8,368 bases of DNA from Thermoplasmata archaeon (GTDB taxonomy: Archaea; Thermoplasmatota; Thermoplasmata; JAGHBH01): NCBI GenBank assembly GCA_021161085.1, contig JAGHBH010000163.1, forward strand, positions 1-8,368, read 5' to 3'. The notes below the pieces were generated by a model. That model saw only the letters and a program-made list of their open reading frames with translations. It had not been told where the DNA came from and did not search any database. Both the position numbers and the translations under genes were made by a program. The stretch's first letter is position 1. Each line of letters opens with the position of its first letter. Of the stretch, positions 1-6,500 are shown piece after piece.

Positions 1-1345
1 CCGGTCCGCCTTCGGCATCATCGTTGCCGGCAGCGATGAACCAGACCACGTCGTTGTCCACGACGCTCTGGTCCATCTCCTGGGCGTCTGCGGTGTACTC
101 GCTGTTCTGTCCCTCGCCGCCGCCGACCCACTGGAAACTGTTACTGATTATCCTGCCGCCCTCGCCGGCGATGTCGGAAGCGGCCGTAGCATAACTGCTG
201 GTATCACCGTCCGTTACCACCAGCCAGTAGTCTGACTTGCTGTAACCGGGCATCGTGCCCTCCGCGTCCCCGTCCGCTGGGCTGGTGTATCCAACCGTTA
301 CACCCACACACGCGGTTGCGTGGTCGCCGGGCGTGTTGGAACCATATATCACGACGTTGTCGGCGAGGTTGGCGTGGGTGTCGTCCACCCCGTCTACACA
401 GTAGATACCTCCAACTATGCCAGCGCCGCTTTTCCCAGAGGCGCCGCTGCCGTCAAACCCGTTGGAGTGGGATGTCTCCACGAACTCCTGTCTCTGAACG
501 TCTGTGAGGAATGTCTTCTGGTCCGTGGGCTTGATGTCTATCCACTTCACCTGCGAAAGGAAGGCCGCGCTGGGAACCGCAGACACATCTCCACGAACCT
601 CCACCTTTGTGTCGCTGTCCCATCCTAGCACGTCAAACCCGAGGGCACGGAGCTGCATCTCAAACACCTTCCTCCCCTCTATGTTTAGCTGCTGCATCCT
701 GTCCCTCACCCTCTCAAAACCGTCCCTCAGGTCCCCATGGGAGGTCTGCCACTGTATGCCGCCGAACTTTTGTTTTTCTCCATTTAGGTAGAAATAACCT
801 TTCTCAAAGATGGATGGAAGCTTTATGTCCTTCTTGTCGGAGGGTATCTTCGGGTTGTCCCACAGATAAACACGGAAGGTCTGGACGCCACTCGCAGAAT
901 TTATGGACGGGTCTATCTTCCACCCCGGCTGGTACGGGCCTATCCATCTCACCATGTCCATCTTCTCAACCTCTCCCTTCAGAGATGGACTCATATCCAC
1001 CACCCATGCCTTGCCCCCGAGGTAGCCCAGGAACCTCACACCCATATCTTTCAATACCTGCCTGTCGGCGTACGACCCCTTGTCCGCATACAGCTGGATG
1101 ACATAATGCCCGTCCTCTTTGTTGGTGGTCAACTCCACGGGCAGCCCATAACCATCCACCAGCGGATCAAAGGAGCACATCTTCAACCGTATGGTGCTCA
1201 ACTCCTTGTTAACGGGAGGGACCGGAACAGTGGCCACAGAACCTCCACCTCCGCTCACCAAAAAAGGCGCTACCGGCACCATAACGGCCAGAGCCACCAT
1301 CAACACAACCATCTTCTCTCCCAACTTTCTTCCTTCTTTTTTCAT
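1..1345 (-). CDS. Secreted subtilisin-like (S8) serine peptidase, C-terminus cut off by window edge
   Basis: Translation from the ATG at 1343-1345 gives 448 residues with no stop before the window edge. Residues 1-31 form a signal peptide: a Lys/Arg-rich start, a hydrophobic core at about 12-30, then a Gly-rich stretch. Residues 78-144 (HYVIQLYADKG, then MVRWIGPYQP) resemble the inhibitory pro-region of KP-43-like subtilases. Residues 228-275, ending in QVKWIDIKP, look like a second copy. The catalytic domain starts near 305: YCVDGVDDTH (315-324) is the Asp region, DHATACVG (341-348) the His region with His342, SNSFQW (401-406) the substrate strand, and AAGND (438-442) carries the oxyanion Asn441. 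The Asp and His motifs depart from canonical DTG and HGTH, so activity is uncertain. The Ser motif is outside the window. Expected role: extracellular protein degradation or processing of surface proteins. The gene has its own promoter downstream of a codirectional gene. The family call is good; activity and subfamily are inference. Confidence 0.85.
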   Translation of the reverse strand, partial: MKKEGRKLGEKMVVLMVALAVMVPVAPFLVSGGGGSVATVPVPPVNKELSTIRLKMCSFDPLVDGYGLPVELTTNKEDGHYVIQLYADKGSYADRQVLKDMGVRFLGYLGGKAWVVDMSPSLKGEVEKMDMVRWIGPYQPGWKIDPSINSASGVQTFRVYLWDNPKIPSDKKDIKLPSIFEKGYFYLNGEKQKFGGIQWQTSHGDLRDGFERVRDRMQQLNIEGRKVFEMQLRALGFDVLGWDSDTKVEVRGDVSAVPSAAFLSQVKWIDIKPTDQKTFLTDVQRQEFVETSHSNGFDGSGASGKSGAGIVGGIYCVDGVDDTHANLADNVVIYGSNTPGDHATACVGVTVGYTSPADGDAEGTMPGYSKSDYWLVVTDGDTSSYATAASDIAGEGGRIISNSFQWVGGGEGQNSEYTADAQEMDQSVVDNDVVWFIAAGNDDAEGGP

Positions 1346-1350
1346 ACTCT

Positions 1351-1357
1351 TCACCTC
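1351..1357 (-). promoter_or_regulatory. Shine-Dalgarno site of the protease gene
   Basis: On the minus strand GAGGTGA lies 5 nt before the ATG at 1345 and fits the anti-SD end of archaeal 16S rRNA. It fixes the ATG as the start, since the signal peptide begins right behind it. The block AGAGGTGAAGAG also precedes the giant plus-strand gene; here one extra T follows it before the ATG. Confidence 0.8.
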
Positions 1358-1390
1358 TACCCGCAAACAGGCGAAAAACACCATGCACCT

Positions 1391-1404
1391 TTTTATATAT
1401 AAAA
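1391..1404 (-). promoter_or_regulatory. TATA box for the protease gene (perfectly palindromic)
   Basis: TTTTATATATAAAA is the most A/T-rich stretch in the window. On the minus strand it is preceded by CCAAAAC, a plausible BRE. Its centre near 1398 predicts transcription starting near 1371, giving a leader of about 26 nt to the ATG at 1345. It lies within the 140-bp gap after the upstream codirectional gene, so the protease can be transcribed on its own. The symmetry means direction depends on the BRE. Confidence 0.75.
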
Positions 1405-1485
1405 GTTTTGGTACAAAGATCCGTGAACGGGGAGAGGCTGGTGCCGGGAGAGGTCATGGGCCGTTTATCGTGCTGGCTTCGATCA

Positions 1486-3360
1486 TCATGTCATCTTCAA
1501 TATCCACGAAGAGATATGTTCTCCAAGGAGGAGGCTCCCCGTGCTGTTCCCGTAATGTTCGTTGGTGAAGGGCTTGACACACCCGAACGCCAGTACGTCC
1601 CCTGTCTCCACCCCTATGGGGGTCTCCAGTATGTCCATCTCCTCCTCGTAGTCCACCCTTTCGTCGGGGGGGAGAAGGCCGTCCCACGCCGCCTCTCCCC
1701 ATGCCGTCTTCTTTCCTCTAGCCCAGACAACGCCTCCGGGGGCCGTCACTTTCACCACGGTTCCCCTGTACACCAGAGCAGAACCCACATGAGACCCTGG
1801 GGAGGAGCCGTTTTGTCCCTCATCCAGAACGTCCACCAGGACACGCCAGGGGTATTTCATATAGCTCTTGTTGCTATATACCATGTACCAAGTGAACCTT
1901 ATCCCCCGGGGAACCGAAATATCGTTGATAGGCTGTGTGGGGGTAACGTTGAACCCGGGAAAAAGATCGGTCATTGCCAGGTTAGCACTGCCATTGGGCA
2001 AAACACCGCAGAAGTCTCCCAGAAGAACCAGTTTTTTGGCCGCGAGGCGCCGGGCAACCTCGTCCTGGGTGTACCTGTCCTTGGGGTTGGCGATGACGAC
2101 AGCCTCATATCCCCCATAGTCCACCTCCCTCCCGGTGGCCCACACGTTCATCCCGCCGTCCCTGAGGGCCCTGGCAAAGGATAGGAGGCCGCTGATCCCG
2201 TCATCCGCCCGCGGGCCGTGGTGGCTCTCATCTATCAACACATCGGCTTTATCTTCCTCGGGAGGATGGAAGAAGTACACCCTCTTGATGCAGTTGTCAG
2301 TGATGAAGTCCACATATCCATCCTCTTTTATCTGTATATGCCAGAGGGTGGAACCGTTGTCATACGCCCTCTGGGACGTGGGCTCGATATCCCCGCCCTC
2401 TATCTCCGTCCTGACCTCCATTCCCTTTTCTCCCTCCACCCAGAGATCGGCCTCCGTTCCCGTGACCAGGTCATAAGTTGGCCTCAACCGGGGGATATAA
2501 CCGGCGTTGGACAGCCACCCCACCACCTCTTTTGCGAATTTCGCATTGTCCCCGTATCCTATGCCAAGGTCCAGATCAAGGTTGGTCAGAAAATGGCTGT
2601 CCCCGGTCACCACAACCCTGCCCTCTCCACAGGTGGTCCTCACCCCGAGGAGGGCCCCGGGAGAGTCCGTGTTGTCCCTCGCCAGAACAATGGGCTCAAC
2701 CTTTGTCTCGTTTCCCTCCAGTATGGCGAGCTTTCCGGCGGACCAGAAGGCCACGTTGCCGGCATCAAACCCCCTGACATCCACCCTTATCCAGTCACGA
2801 GACTCCGGGAGATCGTCGCCCATAACGGCATGATCATAGGTCAAGACCACGCCAAAGTGTTTTATCAGCTTGTTCTGAAAGACACCGATGCCAAAAACGT
2901 TGCTGTGCTCGCCGAGGACCCAGAGCCCCCCGCCCCTCTCCACAAAATCGAGTATCGCCTCCACCTCTTCATCCGTATAAGACGTATAGTGGCCAGGCGG
3001 GATCATAAGCACGTCTCCATCTCCCATCCCCTGAACCGCTACAGAGAGGTCCTCGTAGGTTTCGGACACACGGTAGCCCGCATCCTGTAGCACGGAACAC
3101 AGCCGGGAATAGCCCATAACACCTGTGTCGTGTATTGACCACACCTGTTTGTGTCCCTGGTCAAAAACTACCTGCGGGGCTCGCACCGGTTCCGTCCTTC
3201 TCTCCTCCCCGGGGGGTTTTTCCCACCACCACAATCCTCCCAGAACCAAGCCCACAATGATCACGATTATCAGAACAACGGACGACTTTTTCATAGACCT
3301 AGGTTTTCCGACAGGCTCTCCCACTCCGGGAGACCGGATTTTCGCCTTCCACGTTTTCAT
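1486..3360 (-). CDS. Membrane-anchored protein with two DUF4350/GldG-like (GATase-fold) domains
   Basis: This complete gene encodes 624 residues. The N-terminus (1-25) is strongly basic and is followed by one hydrophobic helix at 26-46 (starting SSVVLIIVIIVG, ending in WWW). This predicts an N-in anchor with the rest outside the cell. Domain 1 (about 64-288) begins VVFDQGHKQVW, has IPPGHYTSYTDEEVEAI and FVERGGGLWVLGEH, and ends GEGRVVVTGDSHFLTN then DNAKFAKEVVGWL. This is the pattern of GldG/DUF4350/IFT52-like proteins, a class I glutamine-amidotransferase-like fold usually without catalysis. A beta-rich linker (about 290-370) leads to domain 2 (about 374-620), which begins VLIDESHHGPR and ends FGCVKPFTNEHYGN then LLLGEHISSWI, a diverged copy of domain 1. 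The ATG at 3360 is preferred over an in-frame TTG at 3387, because the TTG would sit almost at the predicted transcript start and because GAGGTG precedes the ATG. The molecular function is unknown; ligand binding or scaffolding at the membrane is possible. Confidence 0.85.
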   Translation of the reverse strand: MKTWKAKIRSPGVGEPVGKPRSMKKSSVVLIIVIIVGLVLGGLWWWEKPPGEERRTEPVRAPQVVFDQGHKQVWSIHDTGVMGYSRLCSVLQDAGYRVSETYEDLSVAVQGMGDGDVLMIPPGHYTSYTDEEVEAILDFVERGGGLWVLGEHSNVFGIGVFQNKLIKHFGVVLTYDHAVMGDDLPESRDWIRVDVRGFDAGNVAFWSAGKLAILEGNETKVEPIVLARDNTDSPGALLGVRTTCGEGRVVVTGDSHFLTNLDLDLGIGYGDNAKFAKEVVGWLSNAGYIPRLRPTYDLVTGTEADLWVEGEKGMEVRTEIEGGDIEPTSQRAYDNGSTLWHIQIKEDGYVDFITDNCIKRVYFFHPPEEDKADVLIDESHHGPRADDGISGLLSFARALRDGGMNVWATGREVDYGGYEAVVIANPKDRYTQDEVARRLAAKKLVLLGDFCGVLPNGSANLAMTDLFPGFNVTPTQPINDISVPRGIRFTWYMVYSNKSYMKYPWRVLVDVLDEGQNGSSPGSHVGSALVYRGTVVKVTAPGGVVWARGKKTAWGEAAWDGLLPPDERVDYEEEMDILETPIGVETGDVLAFGCVKPFTNEHYGNSTGSLLLGEHISSWILKMT

Positions 3361-3369
3361 CTCAGACCA

Positions 3370-3375
3370 CACCTC
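3370..3375 (-). promoter_or_regulatory. Shine-Dalgarno site deciding the start of the membrane-anchored protein
   Basis: On the minus strand GAGGTG lies 9 nt before the ATG at 3360, a slightly long but workable spacing. It supports the ATG over the upstream in-frame TTG at 3387. A later in-frame ATG at 3294, directly ahead of the membrane helix, has only a weak upstream match (CTAGGT). Starting there would remove most of the basic cytoplasmic tail. Confidence 0.6.
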
Positions 3376-3412
3376 TGATACTGGCAAGGTGAAAAAGACA
3401 CGAACACACCTC

Positions 3413-3420
3413 TATAAATA
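3413..3420 (-). promoter_or_regulatory. TATA box for the membrane-anchored protein gene
   Basis: On the minus strand the sequence reads AAGTATTTATAGAGG, with TATTTATA as the box. It predicts transcription starting near 3390 and a leader of about 30 nt to the ATG at 3360. This matches the spacing at the other two genes in the window and makes a TTG start at 3387 unlikely. Confidence 0.7.
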
Positions 3421-3442
3421 CTTAACTGTCGTATGCTTAGCT

Positions 3443-3470
3443 GCCGTCCGCCGTTGTCCGCCGTTGTCCG
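3443..3470. repeat. 10-bp tandem repeat between divergent promoters, possible operator
   Basis: The unit CCGTTGTCCG occurs twice in perfect tandem (3451-3460 and 3461-3470). A partial copy, GCCGTCCG, precedes it at 3443-3450. The array sits between the two divergent TATA boxes, about 23 bp upstream of the minus-strand box and about 48 bp upstream of the plus-strand box. A 10-bp period places copies on the same face of the helix, as expected for a cooperatively bound regulator. No known operator is recognised, and the array is short enough to be chance. Confidence 0.5.
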
Positions 3471-3512
3471 TCCCGTCGGATACGAAGCCCACAGCCGCAG
3501 ATGACCCTCCAC

Positions 3513-3527
3513 CGCAAACTTTAATAC
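3513..3527 (+). promoter_or_regulatory. BRE/TATA promoter of the giant surface protein gene
   Basis: CGCAAAC followed by TTTAATAC gives a plausible BRE plus TATA element. Its centre near 3523 predicts transcription from about 3549 and a leader of about 30 nt to the ATG at 3579. It faces away from the minus-strand promoter at 3413-3420, so the two genes are divergently transcribed. Confidence 0.65.
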
Positions 3528-3567
3528 CTCTGCTCCTACTTTACCTATGGGAGAAAAGAGAAACACA

Positions 3568-3574
3568 GAGGTGA
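3568..3574 (+). promoter_or_regulatory. Shine-Dalgarno site of the giant surface protein gene
   Basis: GAGGTGA lies 4 nt before the ATG at 3579. The signal peptide begins immediately after this ATG. An earlier ATG at 3547 is in another frame and stops after 16 codons, so it is not an alternative start. Confidence 0.8.
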
Positions 3575-3578
3575 AGAG

Positions 3579-6500
3579 ATGCCTGTCTGCAAACTAACCC
3601 GTTGTGTGATGTTCATCTTCTTCATAGCTGTCGCCATAGCGGTCCTGGTTCTCTTAATACCCTCACAACCGGCTAGGGGAGAAATTGGAGGCCCGGATCC
3701 CATCACCGGGGAGACGGAAGGCGACTGGATCATTGAAGATGGAGATGTCATCGGCATCGCCCCCAGAACCATAACCGTTAACGGAAACCTCACCATAGAA
3801 GCGGGGGGAGAGCTGCACCTCTTGGGGACCAGGCTGATAATGAACTGCACCGAAAAAGGCCAGTATTCCATAACCGTGTACGGACTGCTGGACCTCAGCG
3901 CCGGAGCCCTTATAACACCGCCAGGGCCCGAGTTCCCGAGCCAAACATACAAGTTCAAAGTCATAGAAGGGGTGTTGAACATCACCGACTCCACGGTCCA
4001 GTATCCCTGGGGGGAGAACAAGAACTACGACGCCTACCAGGAGTTCCTCATGAACGCTTCCCTGGGGACGGATGTTCTGAACACGTCCGCTACGAACATG
4101 TCCATAGACCCGGATCTGAACAAGCTTGACAGATGGGGGGTCTTCGTTGACCACGGGGAGGTCAACATGCTACGGGGAGTGATACGCAACAGCGGCAGCA
4201 ACGGCCTGTCCCTCAACGCATCCACAGCCTACCTATATGGCTCAAGGATAGAATACAACAAACAGGATGGAATCCTTGCCCTGAACTGGTCAAAGGTGGA
4301 GATCAACAGAACAAGCCTCTCATTCAACAAGGTGGACGGCCTGTATATGGAAAAGGGGTACTACAACCTCACGGGATGCGTTTTGAAGAGGAACGGCGGG
4401 GGGGGATTTGCGGGGAGACAGTGCTATGGCACCATAGAGAACGCCACCGCCACCAACAACCTCGCGGGAATAGTATGCGTGGGAAAAAACCAGGACCTGG
4501 CATGGCGCGGGTCAATAGAGATACACAACTCCTCGATAAGGGACAACTGGCTGTACGGCATATATATCCGGTTCTCCGCCGCAAACGTGACCAACAACAC
4601 GGTGACGACCCTCCTGAGGGAGGGGGTGGGCCATGGAGCGGGTATATTGATCGCCTCCTCGGGCGTAACGTGGGAGTACCGTATACCGGTGTACATACGG
4701 AACAACACCATCATCGGCTCCGAGACGACTATTCCGAACGAGGTTGCCGAGGTGCTTCCTTATTTTCTGGCATTTAACGCCCTGACAGGTAACGGTATAG
4801 CCGAAGTGGACTCCTATCTTGTAATAGAGAACAACAATTTTACCAACAACGGGGGCTCGGCCATATACGACACGCCCATGCCCTGGTCGCTTGAGGATTA
4901 TTATACTTCAGGCAACATAAGGGATCCTGGAACCGCCATTCTAATAATCCGCAACAACACGTTCTTCGCCAACCTGGGAGACCCCGCACCCGACCTCATG
5001 GACGACTGGGGCAACGGCATAAGGATATGGAGAGGCGCAGACCCCTATGGCATAGGCATAGGCGGGACAACCAACGCCACCATAATGAACAACACCTTCA
5101 TCCTCAACCACGGGAGCGGGATAATGAGCGTGAAAGGCTCCCGAGGTCCTCACATCTTCCTCTGGGTGAAAAACAACCGGTTCATAAGGAACCACAACGG
5201 CATATCCTCAACAGACACGAACACCCTCTACGTCTACAACAACGTTTTCAGCGGACAGACCTCGGAGGAGATATGGATCAGCGACTCGTCAACCCCCAAC
5301 GATCCCAACGAGGTGATAATAGACCAAAACACCCTGATAGGGAAAAACCAGGGCTCCGCGATCGTGGTTGGTGAAGCCGGTGGGAACAACATCAAAATAG
5401 AAAACACCGTTATCCAGGGGTTCTCCTACGGTATAAAGATGGAAAACTCCACAAACATCGACCTGTTCAACGTGACGTTCCTATCATGTGATACGGGCAT
5501 CCAGGGGACCAGCAACCACACTACGCGCAAATACCTGACGATAGAAGAGAGCACTTTCGAAGGGGGCTCCATTGCCATCAACCTCGGGCGATACTACCTG
5601 GATCTCACCGACAGCTATCTGTGGAACCAGACTGACACCCCCTGTCTCTTCGACGGAGAACCTGTGAACGGAACGACAGAAACCGGCAAACCGTTTCTCT
5701 TCTCAGACAACCTTTACACTCTCACAAACGTGGAGATAACGACAGAGAGCGGGGGGGTCATCGGGATAAGGGCCATGAACGGTGCCAACGTCACAGGCTC
5801 CCACATATCCACGTCGGGAGTAGACACCATCATGGAGGGCACCAACAGCACGGTTTTCAGATTACTCCTATGTGACTTTGACACACCGGAGCGATATTTC
5901 TCTCTAATGGAAAACAGCACCGCATACCTCGGGAAGTTCAGAATCCCGGCAGACAAAAACTACCTTGATGACTCTTCCACCATCTACTTCGTCTGGAACC
6001 TGGACGTCAGAGTTCTGTCCCCGAATGAGAGACCCATAGAAGGGGCCGACGTTACCATAAGAGACGCTGACAGAAACATGGTGTTTGATGGGACCACTGA
6101 CACCAGCGGGTACGTCAGACACATAGAATGCTACGAAGCCGAAATAAAAAGAGACACCGGGGGAAGCACACCCGTAGAACACCGGCTCACACCCCATAAC
6201 ATCACAGCCCGAAAAGGCGAGGCCGTAGACTATGCGGTCGTGGAAATAGACAGCGACACCTTCGTCGCCTTGTACCCCAACACCAAGCCGTACATAAGCC
6301 AGTCGCTCCCCAACCCCGTGGTCACAGACGAGGACGTGCCCATCCACAACTGGGTGGATCTCCATGACTACTTCGCCGACCCAGAGGGGAACAACACCCT
6401 CTCATTCTACGCCACGGGGGTGACCGGATGCGGGTTCCGGATAGACAACGACGGCATAGTGGACATCATACCCGACCTCGACTGGTATGGCACCGATGTG

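Noticed and set aside
1408..2184. A 258-codon plus-strand open frame starting close to the palindromic TATA box
   Set aside because: Despite the nearby TATA, the sequence looks like an antisense shadow of the anchored protein's C-terminal half and has no recognisable features.
2218..3090. A 290-codon open frame antisense to the membrane-anchored protein
   Set aside because: It shows no domain, signal or ribosome-binding site. The opposite strand carries a coherent membrane helix and GldG-like domains.
3467..3480. Possible hairpin TCCG-TCCCGT-CGGA between the divergent promoters
   Set aside because: A 4-bp stem is too short to be meaningful, and no T-run follows to suggest a terminator.
3547..3597. 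A 16-codon open frame (MGEKRNTEVK...) overlapping the start of the giant gene
   Set aside because: Its ATG lies at the predicted transcript start with no ribosome-binding site and it ends just inside the gene. A leader peptide cannot be excluded, but nothing supports one.
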